A stretch of 64,000 nt of DNA from Sedimenticola sp. (GCA_026992075.1 JALXAM010000009.1:1-64000); one strand, 5' to 3'. Counted from the stretch's first letter, positions 44,893 through 54,386 are shown. The notes: generated by a model from the sequence alone, not told the origin. A program made the numbers and translations.

Positions 44893-45505
44893 CCTCCTCC
44901 CTGGCCCGAAGGTGCAGCCAGTTCAAAATGCACTCCCCGTTCACATTGCCCGTCTCATCCAGGTGAAGACGCTGGTTACTGCGGGAAAGGGTGCAGTGTT
45001 CCACCACCACCAGCCCCTGCCCCGCATCCCGCAGAGCCTGCAGCAAGCTTTGCAATTCACCCTCATGGTGAAGCGAGAACTCCAGTATCTGACGGCTGCC
45101 TTCCAGTTCGTGCAAACCGGGTCGTTCTCCCAGGTAGTCCGGGAGCGTGGTTTTCGGCTGGAACCGGTAGAGCAGTCGGGGCAGCCCTTTCGCTTTGCGA
45201 TACTGGTCGAGCCGCTCCACCAGCCAGATCCGGTCGATGTCCCTCAAGAACCCCTTCTTCACCAGCCTCTGGTAGGCCAGACGGTGCTGATCGGCCAGCC
45301 GGGCCGACTCCACCTCCCTGCGGTAGTCTTCCCGCTCCTGCTGCAACGCATCCCTGGCCCGCTGCAAGTCCGCGTTCAATGACTGGGCCTGCAGGTACAG
45401 CCAAAGTGCCCCTCCTCCGAACAGCAACAGGGAAATCCCAAAAATCGCCAGAGGACGGCGCAACCGCTTGCGAAATGCCTCGCCGGACCAGAAGTCCAGG
45501 TTCAT
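44876..45505 (-). CDS. MshJ-like / PilO-like pilus assembly protein
   Basis: 209 aa single-pass inner-membrane protein. Basic N-terminus, transmembrane helix (LAIFGISLLLFGGGALWLYL), coiled coil rich in Arg and Glu, then a ferredoxin-like periplasmic domain. This is PilO/MshJ architecture. It overlaps the MshI-like gene by 4 nt. It forms the alignment complex with MshI and MshK. Confidence 0.7.
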   Translation of the reverse strand: MNLDFWSGEAFRKRLRRPLAIFGISLLLFGGGALWLYLQAQSLNADLQRARDALQQEREDYRREVESARLADQHRLAYQRLVKKGFLRDIDRIWLVERLDQYRKAKGLPRLLYRFQPKTTLPDYLGERPGLHELEGSRQILEFSLHHEGELQSLLQALRDAGQGLVVVEHCTLSRSNQRLHLDETGNVNGECILNWLHLRAREEGADAS

Positions 45506-47064
45506 GGCGCCCCTCCTGGAGCCAAGCTGAAGGCAAAACGCCAGCCTTTCTCATGGTCTTCCATGGCGCGGCCATCCACCACCAGGGTATGCTCCGGCCG
45601 GATCTCCACCGGCCAACGCTGCACCTCCACCTGTTCGAAGTGCGGATTGTCTCGCAGCGATTCCAACAGCCTTCTGAAGCGGGTCACCACCTGGCGATAA
45701 GTGGCCCCGGGCTCCTCCACGACCCCTTCCAGCTCGATGCGGGCGGCGGCGGGCCGAGCCTCATCCACCGGCGTCTGGCTGGAGTAATCCGTGTGGGGCT
45801 CGACGCCATCTTCCGATATCGCACCCTGGTTGGTGGTGATGTGTGTGAGCTGGATGTGAGGATGGCCCAGCAGCGTCTGTCCCAAGGATGTCAAGGAGCG
45901 GAAGGGTGGGTGGATTTTGTCGACCACCCGCTCATGGAACTCCACCGCGTCGGCCATGAGGAAACCGGAAACCTCTTCCGGCGGCCGCTTGGATCGCACC
46001 GCTTCGGTCTTGCGTCGATACAGAGCGATCTCCCCATGCACCTGCTGTATCGCTTCCCGCGCCTCGCGAACCTCCAAGGCATTGGTGGCCATGAGCCCCA
46101 CCCCGGCCACCATCACGGCCAGTGAGGCCGCATTGAGCGCTTGGGCCGTGCGTCGAACGTAATAACCACGCCGATCGCCATGTCGGGCATAGGAGCGTAA
46201 TCCCTTGCGTGTCGCCGCCAGCAGTGCATACATGGCGTCTGCATGTTCATCCTGCGATACCCCTCGGAAATGGAAGCGCTCCTTCACTGCCAGCAAGTTG
46301 TAATAGTGGAATCGCAGCAAGTCGTCCTCCTGCACCGAGCGACTCACCAGGTTGATGATCTCCTGGGTGCTGAACAGGTAGACGTCCAGACGCTCTCCCA
46401 TGGGCAGGTAGTGGGAACTCTGCAGAAACATGCGCATGCGCATGACCTCGGACTGGATCTGCTCGGCATACTGCTGCGCATCGTATCTGGGAGTAGGGGC
46501 CAGTCGGCTCGCCTTGAGGTGGCCCTTTTCCAGGAAGGTCTGTCGAATCCCACCCCGTTCGCCGTGGCTCACGAACAGGGAATGAGCCTGCCTCACCCGC
46601 AGGCCACGCGCCAACGCGGGGGTGAGAAGGGGAACCGAAGTCATCGCCGCCATTGGCACACAGTGTCGCTCGAGCACCTCCAGCACCGGCTCCAATACCT
46701 CCTCCCGGGTGATGCCGGTGAGCAGGAAGATGTCCTCCCTGCGGCCGTCCTTCGCCCGGTCCACCTTTTCCAGGTACCACCAACGGCTGCCCCGGAAGCG
46801 CTGTCTGCGGCGCCGTTCCAGCAACTTCACCTGATCGTGGTGAAACACGTGAGGCAGGCGCTCCTCGAAGAACTCCTCTTCCGTGATGTCCAGCACCAGT
46901 CGAGTGTCCAACTCGGGGAGTTCGGCGATATCCGCTTCGAACCGATACATGCCCTCGGAATCGAATCCATAGCACCGCTTGCCGGCGAGCGTGCGCCCAT
47001 CGACCAGGAAAACGGTGATGCCCTCGTCCGTCAGATACAGGATTCTTTTCATTGCGCCAATCAT
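45502..47064 (-). CDS. MshI-like (PilM-PilN type) pilus assembly protein
   Basis: 520 aa. A cytoplasmic N-terminal domain of about 310 residues resembling the actin-like GspL/PilM/MshI part is followed by one transmembrane helix (NAASLAVMVAGVGLMATNAL) and a PilN-like periplasmic domain. The start MIGAMKRIL is 2 nt after the gspF-like stop; a second ATG four codons downstream is possible. Sequence similarity is low, so the assignment rests on architecture and operon position. Confidence 0.65.
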   Translation of the reverse strand: MIGAMKRILYLTDEGITVFLVDGRTLAGKRCYGFDSEGMYRFEADIAELPELDTRLVLDITEEEFFEERLPHVFHHDQVKLLERRRRQRFRGSRWWYLEKVDRAKDGRREDIFLLTGITREEVLEPVLEVLERHCVPMAAMTSVPLLTPALARGLRVRQAHSLFVSHGERGGIRQTFLEKGHLKASRLAPTPRYDAQQYAEQIQSEVMRMRMFLQSSHYLPMGERLDVYLFSTQEIINLVSRSVQEDDLLRFHYYNLLAVKERFHFRGVSQDEHADAMYALLAATRKGLRSYARHGDRRGYYVRRTAQALNAASLAVMVAGVGLMATNALEVREAREAIQQVHGEIALYRRKTEAVRSKRPPEEVSGFLMADAVEFHERVVDKIHPPFRSLTSLGQTLLGHPHIQLTHITTNQGAISEDGVEPHTDYSSQTPVDEARPAAARIELEGVVEEPGATYRQVVTRFRRLLESLRDNPHFEQVEVQRWPVEIRPEHTLVVDGRAMEDHEKGWRFAFSLAPGGAP

Positions 47065-47066
47065 GC

Positions 47067-48269
47067 CTAGACCACCAGCTTGGCGATGTTGTCGTAGATG
47101 GGCCCAAGCACCGAGAGCATCACCCACCCCAGGATCACTCCCAGAATCACGGTGAGGGTGGGCTCTATCATGCTCTGCATCTTGTCGATGGACTCTCGCA
47201 CGTCGCGTTCGTAGAAATAGGCCACGTTCATCAGCGCCTCGTCCAGCGCGCCGGTGCCCTCGCCCACCCGCAACATGCGGATCACCAGCACTGGGAACAG
47301 CTTGGTCTTTTCAAACGCACTGCTGATGTTTTCCCCTTCGCGAAGGTACTGCTGGGCATCCACCAGGCCTTTGCGGATGTGGGCGTTCCCCACCACCGTC
47401 TCGCAAAGCTGCAGACTCTCCAGCACATTGATGCCGGCGCCATAGGTGAGCGCGAAATAGTTGGCCAGCCGCGCCATGGAGATCTTCTCCAGAATGGGTC
47501 CCACCACCGGAAGACGCAGCTTCCAGCGATCGGCGAAGATCTGGAACAGGGGGCTGGAGCGATAGAGCATGCGGTAGAGCAGGAAAACGGCCACCGGCAG
47601 GCCGACGATGAGATACCAGTAATCCACAAAGGCGTTGGAGGTGGCGATGAGCAGCTGGGTGCGCAACGGAATCTCCTGCCCCAATCCGGTGAGAAAACCC
47701 ACCAGTCTCGGCACCAGGTAGACCATCATGAAGGTCACCACTCCCATCACCACCACCAGCACGAAGGCGGGATACATCACCGCCCGCACCGTCTGGGAGA
47801 TGATCTCGTCCTGCCACTTGAGGGCCTCGGCAATCTGGTGGAAGACCTCGTGCAGCCGGCCGGAATGCTCGCCCGCCCTCACCAGGGAGATGAACACCTC
47901 GTCGAACGCCTCGGGATGGCGGGCCATGGCCTCCGACAGGCTCTTGCCCCCCTCGATGTCGGCCAGCAGAGTGGCCACCACGCCCCGGAAGATGGGGGAC
48001 TCGGTTCCCTTGCGGATATCCTCCAGCCCTTCCAGCACCGGCACCCCGGCCCGCAGCAGCTGCTCCAGATGAATGGCGAAGTTGATCAGATCCTTGCGGC
48101 GCACGCGGCGTCGGCCCAGGAACTTGAGCGGCCGGATCTCCCGCCAGCGGGTGAGTTCCAGCTCCATGGCGAGCAGACGGCGTTCCAGCTCCTCTTCGTC
48201 CCGGGCATCCAGATCGCCGGAGACCAGCTTGCCGCGTGCATCGATGGCTCGGTAGCGATAGAGCGGCAT
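47067..48269 (-). CDS. mshG: Pilus platform protein MshG (GspF/PilC family)
   Basis: 400 aa inner-membrane platform protein. Two T2SSF repeats (about 70-190 and 275-395) with the signature HLEQLLRAGVPVLEGLEDI and the repeat FALTYGAGINVLESLQLCE. It carries three membrane segments. It interacts with the MshE-like ATPase next upstream (2-nt gap). The start MPLYRYRAID is typical of the family. Confidence 0.9.
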   Translation of the reverse strand: MPLYRYRAIDARGKLVSGDLDARDEEELERRLLAMELELTRWREIRPLKFLGRRRVRRKDLINFAIHLEQLLRAGVPVLEGLEDIRKGTESPIFRGVVATLLADIEGGKSLSEAMARHPEAFDEVFISLVRAGEHSGRLHEVFHQIAEALKWQDEIISQTVRAVMYPAFVLVVVMGVVTFMMVYLVPRLVGFLTGLGQEIPLRTQLLIATSNAFVDYWYLIVGLPVAVFLLYRMLYRSSPLFQIFADRWKLRLPVVGPILEKISMARLANYFALTYGAGINVLESLQLCETVVGNAHIRKGLVDAQQYLREGENISSAFEKTKLFPVLVIRMLRVGEGTGALDEALMNVAYFYERDVRESIDKMQSMIEPTLTVILGVILGWVMLSVLGPIYDNIAKLVV

Positions 48270-48271
48270 GG

Positions 48272-49963
48272 CTACAACCTGTGGGTGAGGTCCACCACCC
48301 GGGAGAGCTCCTCCAGGGTGGTCTCGCCTTCGATGACCCGCTGGATGCCATCCTCGGCCAGGGTACGGAAGCCCTTGTTGAGCGCCCGCTGCAGCAGCTC
48401 GCTCACCGGCCTGCGGGTGGTGATCAGCTCCTCCAGCTCCGGATCCATCTTCAACAATTCCATGATCGCCAGGCGTCCGTGGTAACCCTGGTGATCGCAA
48501 CGCGCACAGCCCACGGCCCGGTAGATGGGGACTGGCTTTTCCAACCCCAGCAACTTGAGTTCCACCTCGCTCGGCGTGTAGGCCTCACGGCAATGGCGGC
48601 AGAGCCGTCGCACCAGCCGCTGACCGATGATGCCGATGACATTGCCCACCAGCAGATCGGGAAGGATCCCCAGGTCCAGCAGGCGCGAGATGGCCCCCAC
48701 GGCGCTGTTGGTGTGAAGGGTGGAGAAGACCTGGTGGCCGGTCATGGCGGCGCGCAGAGCCATCTCCGCGGTGTCCTCGTCCCGGATCTCGCCGATGAGC
48801 ATCACGTCCGGATCCTGGCGCAACATGGAACGGATGCCGGTGACGAAATCCACCTTGGCCGCCTCGCTCACCGAGGTCTGGCGGATCATCGGCAGCGGAT
48901 ACTCCACCGGATCCTCCAGTGTCATGATGTTCACCGTCTCCTTGTTCACATGGTTGAGCATGGAGTAGAGGGTGGTGGTCTTGCCGCTGCCGGTGGGGCC
49001 GGTGACCAGCAGGATGCCCTCCGGCCGCGCCAGCATGATCTTCAGGGTGGTGAGGGCATCCTCGTGCAGTCCCAGCCGGTCCAGACCCACGATACCGGTC
49101 TCCCGATCCAGCACCCGCAATACGAAGTTCTCCCCATGGGTGGTGGGATGCACCGAGGCCCGGAAGTCCACCGAGCGGCCGGCGACCAGCTTGGAGAAAT
49201 GGCCATCCTGCGGCGCCCGGGTCTCGGCGATGTTCATGTTCGAGAGAACCTTGAGCCGCACCACCATGGCCGGCCAGTAACTGGAATGGAGGCTGCGCAC
49301 CTGGCGCAGCACGCCATCCACCCGGTAGCGGATGCGCAGGAATCCCCTTTCCGGCTCGAAGTGGATGTCGGAAGCGCGCCGACGCACGGCATCGGAGAGC
49401 AGCGCGTCCACCAGGCGCACCACCGGCTGGCTGTATTCTCCGTCTCCACTCTGGATGGAGGCGAGATCCACCTCCCCGGTCTCCAGTTCGTGCAGAATTC
49501 CGTCGATGGAGAGCTCGATGCCATAGTATCGGTCGATGGCCGACTCGATCTCGCTGTCCCCGGCCAGCAACGGACGAATGCTGATGTCGTTGCCCACCAC
49601 CGTGCGCAACTGGTCGATGCGGGTCAGGTCGTAGACATTGGAGATGGCAATGGTGAGCTGGCGCTGTTGCGGATCGAAGGAGATGGGCATCACCCGGAAC
49701 TTCTGCGCCTCGCGCCGCGGCAACAACATCAACGCCTGCTGATCGGGCGCGATCTTGTCCAGATCCACGGACTCGGTCTGCTGTACCTCCGAGACGGTCT
49801 CCTTGATGAGTGCCTCGGTGGCGAAGCCGAGCTGTACCAGCAGCTCCCCCAGGGGACGCCGTTGGCGTTGTTGTTCCTTGAGGGCGATTTGGAGTTGATC
49901 GGGAGTGATCACCCCACGATCGATGAGCAGATCACCCAGCCGCGGCTTGCCGGCAGCGCCCAT
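48272..49963 (-). CDS. mshE: Pilus extension ATPase MshE (GspE/PilB family)
   Basis: 563 aa secretion ATPase. Residues about 8-58 match the MshEN c-di-GMP-binding motif: RLGDLLIDRGVITPDQLQIAL followed by PLGELLVQLGF. Walker A GPTGSGKT is at 322-329 and Walker B LIGEIRD at 389-395. A tetracysteine zinc site has C455, C458, C486 and C489. It powers pilus assembly through the MshG-like platform, and the MshEN domain predicts activation by c-di-GMP. No retraction ATPase (PilT) is in the cluster. Confidence 0.93.
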   Translation of the reverse strand: MGAAGKPRLGDLLIDRGVITPDQLQIALKEQQRQRRPLGELLVQLGFATEALIKETVSEVQQTESVDLDKIAPDQQALMLLPRREAQKFRVMPISFDPQQRQLTIAISNVYDLTRIDQLRTVVGNDISIRPLLAGDSEIESAIDRYYGIELSIDGILHELETGEVDLASIQSGDGEYSQPVVRLVDALLSDAVRRRASDIHFEPERGFLRIRYRVDGVLRQVRSLHSSYWPAMVVRLKVLSNMNIAETRAPQDGHFSKLVAGRSVDFRASVHPTTHGENFVLRVLDRETGIVGLDRLGLHEDALTTLKIMLARPEGILLVTGPTGSGKTTTLYSMLNHVNKETVNIMTLEDPVEYPLPMIRQTSVSEAAKVDFVTGIRSMLRQDPDVMLIGEIRDEDTAEMALRAAMTGHQVFSTLHTNSAVGAISRLLDLGILPDLLVGNVIGIIGQRLVRRLCRHCREAYTPSEVELKLLGLEKPVPIYRAVGCARCDHQGYHGRLAIMELLKMDPELEELITTRRPVSELLQRALNKGFRTLAEDGIQRVIEGETTLEELSRVVDLTHRL

Positions 49964-49965
49964 GG

Positions 49966-51504
49966 TCAGCCCACCTCCTTCAACGTCTCCACCCGGCGCC
50001 GTACCGCTTCAAGGGAGAAATTCACCTTTCTCTTGTCCGCCTTTCGCAGTGCCTGCTGGTAATAGTCCATCGCCGGCTTGTGCTTTCCCAGGTGATCCAG
50101 GCTGACTGCCAGGTTGTACAGATAATCGGCATTGCCAGGATCCGACGAAACCGCTTTGAAATAGGCCTGCTGTGCCTTGTCCCAACGCGATTGGGCCGCA
50201 TAGAGATTGCCCAGCAGGAAATTGAGCCCAGGCAGGTCGGGATGTTCCGCCAGCATCATCTGCACCCGGGCGATGGCTGCCGCGGGTTCACTCCGCCCTT
50301 CCAGGGACACCATGCCGGCGAGCGCCAAAGGATCGCGGGGATCCCGTTCCAGAAGTTTCAGATAGTAGCCCTGTGCCTCTTCGCTCCTGCCCCGCATCAG
50401 GGCTACCGCGGCCCGCCCCAGCAAGGCGTCCCGGTTGTAGGGCTGGCGAGCCAGCACCGCGGCGTAGCCGGCATCCGCCTCTTCGAACCGCCCCTCCTGG
50501 TACGCCTTCCACGCAGTCAGCAACGCGCTGTTGCTGCGAGGAGAGCGTTTGGATCTGTGGATGCGAATGGGCTGGGCGGACACGCCACCGGCCATGCGCT
50601 CCATGGCCTGCCGGTAGGCTTCGGCGGCGGTGGAGGGCACCTTCTTGACGGCTACCGGTGCATCCGGCTGCCTGCGCGAAGCGGGCACACCACCCCTCTG
50701 CTTCTGCGCCAGCGCCGTCTTCTGCTCGGGGTGTTGGTCCGTGGCCTGCTCCTTCTCACCGCTCCCGGATCCGACATCGGCCCGCTTCTCGGCCTGCTTG
50801 GGTTCTCTCTCCGCTGGAACCGGAGACTCCCTCACCGCTTCCCTGCTCTCTTTCGGAGGATCCAAGGCCGGAATGCTTTCCTGGGCTTTGGGCGTTTCCT
50901 CGGAAACCATCTCATCGCCTGCAGGACGGGGCGGCTCGGAAAGGACCGGAGCGACGGCCACCACGGTCCCGCCCTGCTGCAGTTGGCCCAGGTAGTACCA
51001 CCCGGCGACGCCGAGCGCCCCCAGCACGCAGGCGATCACCAGTAGCATGAGATAGCGACTCCTCCTACGTTTGCGCGCCCGGGCACGCAGAAGAGCGCCA
51101 CTTATGTCCGGAGTGGCGGCTCGGGTGGTTCGCTCCTCCCGCGGTTCGATTCCAGCCTTCTCCAGAGACGGCTGATCCGGCTCGGGAGCGGTCTTCGGCT
51201 CCTGTCGAATGGCAGGTTCCGGTTCGGGGACAGCCTCTGTCGTAGGCTCCACCGGCTCTTCCGGCAAGGGCTCCAAGACCACCTTGTTCACCTCGCCGGT
51301 CTCCTCGCCTTCATCCCGGCCCAGAGGCGTCATCCCCGGTCCTTCCTCCCTGACCGGCTCTTCCAGCTCCGGTGGAAGATCCAGCACCAGGAGCGAATCC
51401 GGCTCGTTTTCCGGCGCGGGCCCGGCCTCCTCCACGGCCGGCTTCGGACGCTCCTCCTGTTGCCCCTGCTCCGCCTTGCGCAATGCCTCCATCAACAAGC
51501 TCAT
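49966..51504 (-). CDS. MshN-like TPR protein
   Basis: 512 aa. N-terminal MSLLMEALRKAEQG as in MshN and GspB-type proteins, a long acidic/Pro-rich cytoplasmic stretch, a transmembrane helix (LMLLVIACVLGALGVAGWYY), a low-complexity periplasmic linker, and tetratricopeptide-like repeats in the last 180 residues (PYNRDALLGRAAVALMRGR, DPLALAGMVSLEGR). Probably assists secretin or platform assembly. Position between mshL and mshE supports the MshN assignment. Confidence 0.75.
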   Translation of the reverse strand: MSLLMEALRKAEQGQQEERPKPAVEEAGPAPENEPDSLLVLDLPPELEEPVREEGPGMTPLGRDEGEETGEVNKVVLEPLPEEPVEPTTEAVPEPEPAIRQEPKTAPEPDQPSLEKAGIEPREERTTRAATPDISGALLRARARKRRRSRYLMLLVIACVLGALGVAGWYYLGQLQQGGTVVAVAPVLSEPPRPAGDEMVSEETPKAQESIPALDPPKESREAVRESPVPAEREPKQAEKRADVGSGSGEKEQATDQHPEQKTALAQKQRGGVPASRRQPDAPVAVKKVPSTAAEAYRQAMERMAGGVSAQPIRIHRSKRSPRSNSALLTAWKAYQEGRFEEADAGYAAVLARQPYNRDALLGRAAVALMRGRSEEAQGYYLKLLERDPRDPLALAGMVSLEGRSEPAAAIARVQMMLAEHPDLPGLNFLLGNLYAAQSRWDKAQQAYFKAVSSDPGNADYLYNLAVSLDHLGKHKPAMDYYQQALRKADKRKVNFSLEAVRRRVETLKEVG

Positions 51505-53153
51505 GGGATCCTCCGCTCGTTCTTTCTGGCCTCCTCCAGAAAACGGCCGTAGTCCTTCAGGTCCCCTTCCAGCGAGGCCTGATGGACCACCGTGGGCTTG
51601 AGAAAGATCACCAGCTCGGTCTTGCCGAACTTGTCGTCCCGGAAACCGAAGGCATCGGCGATTGGGGTGCGGGAGAGGCCTGGAATGCCGCTTCGGTTGT
51701 TGTCCTTGGAGTCCTGCATCAGGCCGCCGAGAATGGCGATCTGACCACTGTGTACCTTGAGGATGGATTCGATCTCCCGCACCTGGATCTCCGGAATCTT
51801 GCTCTCCACGTTCTCCCGCGCCAGCACCGGATTGGGATCCTTCACATAGCCCACGATGCGTGAAACCGTGGGCCGCACGTTCATGATCACCGTGTCGGCA
51901 TCGCTGATCTGTGGCGTCACCGTCATCACGAAGCCCACGGGAACCGTGTGCAGCGTGGTGGTGAAGGTGGTGAGCGAGCCGACCTGGTTCTGGTTGGTCT
52001 CCGCCGACATGGTGAAATAGACCTTGTTGTCCACCACCTTCAGCACCGCGGTCTGGTTGTTGAGCACCATCGCCTTGGGGCTGGAGAGAATCTTCACGTC
52101 GCCGAACTGCTCCAGCATCTTCACCGAGGCGCTGATGTTGCCCACGGCGCTGTCGTCGTTGGCGTAATTGACCAGGAAGAAGGGGGTGTCCGAGAGGTTC
52201 TGCCCGATCATGTTCTGCATGAAGGTGAATCCCCCTTCGCTCGCGATGCGCGACCAGTCCACCCCGGTCTGGTAGTTGTAGGAGAGATCCACCTCCACCA
52301 CCGTGGCCTCCACCAGCACCTGCCGCTGGGCACTCTCCTGTACCCGTTCGATGAGCTTGGCGATCTCCCTGTGCTGACGCTGGGTGGCCACTACCGTGAT
52401 CAACCCCGCCTCCGGGTGAGGGATCACCTCTGCCGTGATGGGCAGGTCACCCGAAAGGGAATCATTGTTGTCGTCGCCCTCCTCCTCCAGCGCCTCGGTG
52501 TCGCCGAGAATGCCCAGAATGTTTCGCACCAGGGTGTACCAGAACCGGTAACGCGACTGCCCCAGGACACGGGAAGTGGAATTGTTGTCACCGCCGGAAC
52601 CGGTGGAGCCACCACCGCTCTGCCCCATCTCGTCCCCGCTGACGCCCACCGAGGAGATCTGAGTGGCCACCGCCACCGTGGCTTCGCTGGCCCGATCCAT
52701 GTTCAGATAATCCACCCGATAGGTGTGTGGGTAGGGCCTGTCCGGCAGGATGATCAAGGTGTTGCCCCGGATCTCGTAACGCATGTCCACCTGGTTGGAG
52801 AGCCGATCCAGGATCTGCGGCAGAGTCTGATCGATGGCGTTGATGGTCACCTCGCCCTGAATGCCCGGATAGATATCCACGTTCATCTTGGCGTCCCGGG
52901 CCAGGGAGAAAAGCAGATCATCCACCGGCACCCGGTTCACCACCACGGTGTAGACCTCGTCCTCCTGGACATCCTGCGGGGGCGGCAGCAGAGGCACCGC
53001 TCGTACCGGCGCGGGGATCTCCGCACCTTCCAGGAGCTTGCCCGCCTGGGGGGCGCCCAGATGACCATCGGACACCGGCGGCGGCTTGAGCGCACAACCG
53101 CTCACCAGCAGCGTGGCCAGTAAAGAAAACAGGAATACGGCCCTAGACTTCAT
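51501..53153 (-). CDS. mshL: MSHA-type secretin MshL (PilQ/GspD family)
   Basis: 550 aa outer-membrane secretin. Lipoprotein signal with Cys20 (LLVSGC), a secretin N-domain (VNRVPVDDLLFSLARDAKMN), a Ser/Gly-rich insertion around residues 190-215, and the secretin core with VEATVVEVDLSYNYQTGVDW and the C-terminal GGLMQDSKDNNRSGIPGL signature. The pilus fibre exits through it. It overlaps the upstream ATPase gene by 11 nt and mshN by 4 nt. Confidence 0.92.
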   Translation of the reverse strand: MKSRAVFLFSLLATLLVSGCALKPPPVSDGHLGAPQAGKLLEGAEIPAPVRAVPLLPPPQDVQEDEVYTVVVNRVPVDDLLFSLARDAKMNVDIYPGIQGEVTINAIDQTLPQILDRLSNQVDMRYEIRGNTLIILPDRPYPHTYRVDYLNMDRASEATVAVATQISSVGVSGDEMGQSGGGSTGSGGDNNSTSRVLGQSRYRFWYTLVRNILGILGDTEALEEEGDDNNDSLSGDLPITAEVIPHPEAGLITVVATQRQHREIAKLIERVQESAQRQVLVEATVVEVDLSYNYQTGVDWSRIASEGGFTFMQNMIGQNLSDTPFFLVNYANDDSAVGNISASVKMLEQFGDVKILSSPKAMVLNNQTAVLKVVDNKVYFTMSAETNQNQVGSLTTFTTTLHTVPVGFVMTVTPQISDADTVIMNVRPTVSRIVGYVKDPNPVLARENVESKIPEIQVREIESILKVHSGQIAILGGLMQDSKDNNRSGIPGLSRTPIADAFGFRDDKFGKTELVIFLKPTVVHQASLEGDLKDYGRFLEEARKNERRIP

Positions 53154-54093
53154 GTCCCTGCTCCATGGCAACCGGATTCGACGGACTGTCGCTCACCTGG
53201 GAGAGCTGGGCCGCCGTCAGCAACGCCAGAAGAGTGGCCGCAGTACCGAACCGCAACCATTGAAAACGTCGGGGAGATCGCAACTGGCCAAACTCGCAGT
53301 CGGCCACGGCAGAAGCGGCATGGCGCCCCTTCACCACATGGCTGCCGTCCGTATAGGCGGCCAGCAGTGCCTTGTCCGCCAGGATGCTCACCCGGCGGGC
53401 GATGCCCTTGGAGGCGCGGGCGATGGTGCGCACCGCCCGACCACTGAACACCTCGGGCCCCTTGTAACCGGACCGTTCCATGCGAAAGCGCAGGTAACTT
53501 GCCACCTCGCGGCGGTCGAACAACGGCAGGTAGAAATTCTGGGTGATACGCTCCTTCAGCTGACGGATCTCCGGCAGCGCCAGGTTCTGGTCCAGCTCCG
53601 GCTGCCCGAAGAGCACCATCTGCAGCAGTTTGTGACGGGTGGTCTCCAGGTTGGAGAGCAGCCGGATCTCCTCCAGCGTCTCCAGCGACATCCCCTGCGC
53701 CTCTTCGATGAAGACCACCACCGGCACCCCCAGCGCATGGCGCTGCAACAGCGCCGCCTGCAGCAGCTGAATCAGCTGCAGGTGACCGGCTCCTTCAGGA
53801 ACCTGCAGCTTCATCTCCATGGCGATGGCACGCAGCACGTCCACCGGCGAGAGGGAAGGGTTGCCCAGGTAGACCACCTCCATCTTTCCGGACAGCCGCT
53901 CCTCCAGCATGCGGCAGAGCATGGTCTTGCCCGACCCCACTTCACCGCTCACCTTGATGATCCCTTCCCCCTGCTGCACCGCATACTCCAGCGCCTCCAG
54001 GATGGAGCCCCGCAGCGCGCCGGGATAGAACTGGCTGGTGTCCGGCGTGATGCGAAAGGGCGGCCGATGGAGTCCCCAGTGTTCAAGGTACAT
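53143..54093 (-). CDS. mshM: MshM-like AAA ATPase (ExeA family)
   Basis: 316 aa. MYLEHWGLHRPPF is the ExeA/MshM hallmark. Walker A GEVGSGKT is at residues 50-57 and Walker B VVVFIEEAQG near 115. A transmembrane helix (TAATLLALLTAAQL) lies close to the C-terminus. ExeA-type proteins remodel peptidoglycan binding for secretin assembly. The start follows AAGGGAGAG. It is the first gene of the pilus operon, with a sigma54 element upstream. Confidence 0.88.
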   Translation of the reverse strand: MYLEHWGLHRPPFRITPDTSQFYPGALRGSILEALEYAVQQGEGIIKVSGEVGSGKTMLCRMLEERLSGKMEVVYLGNPSLSPVDVLRAIAMEMKLQVPEGAGHLQLIQLLQAALLQRHALGVPVVVFIEEAQGMSLETLEEIRLLSNLETTRHKLLQMVLFGQPELDQNLALPEIRQLKERITQNFYLPLFDRREVASYLRFRMERSGYKGPEVFSGRAVRTIARASKGIARRVSILADKALLAAYTDGSHVVKGRHAASAVADCEFGQLRSPRRFQWLRFGTAATLLALLTAAQLSQVSDSPSNPVAMEQGHEV

Positions 54094-54191
54094 GCTGTCT
54101 CTCCCTTGGGCAGGTTGCTGCCTTGGCGTGTTGATCTTGGTTCCGCCCTCCCTGGCGCTCCTTGCGAATGCCATTTCCACACAAGGTCAAT

Positions 54192-54207
54192 TGCAACATT
54201 CATGCCA
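54192..54207 (-). promoter_or_regulatory. Sigma54 promoter of the MSHA-like pilus operon
   Basis: Minus strand TGGCATG-AATG-TTGCA: -12 element perfect, -24 element one mismatch. The predicted start is near 54181, giving an 88-nt leader before mshM. The 293-bp gap between mshM and the divergent gene at 54387 shows nothing else I can assign. Confidence 0.7.
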
Positions 54208-54386
54208 TGCAGAAAGAGTGCGCTCGTCGCCATTTTCGGCACCGAACCGAGCCTCCGCCGACGGCAGGCCGTCACCCAGTCACTCTCCCCCACGATGGCG
54301 ACGGCTTTCCGGCGCCGGCGGCCGCTTGCCTGCCAGCCGGCAAAGGGGAATACTTCTGCCAGGTCATCCATCCGGAACCCCAAGCC

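Noticed and set aside
54162-54386. N-terminal extension of the gene at 54387
   Set aside because: The 75 added residues are low-complexity and overlap the sigma54 element of the pilus operon; no ribosome site supports the upstream ATG.
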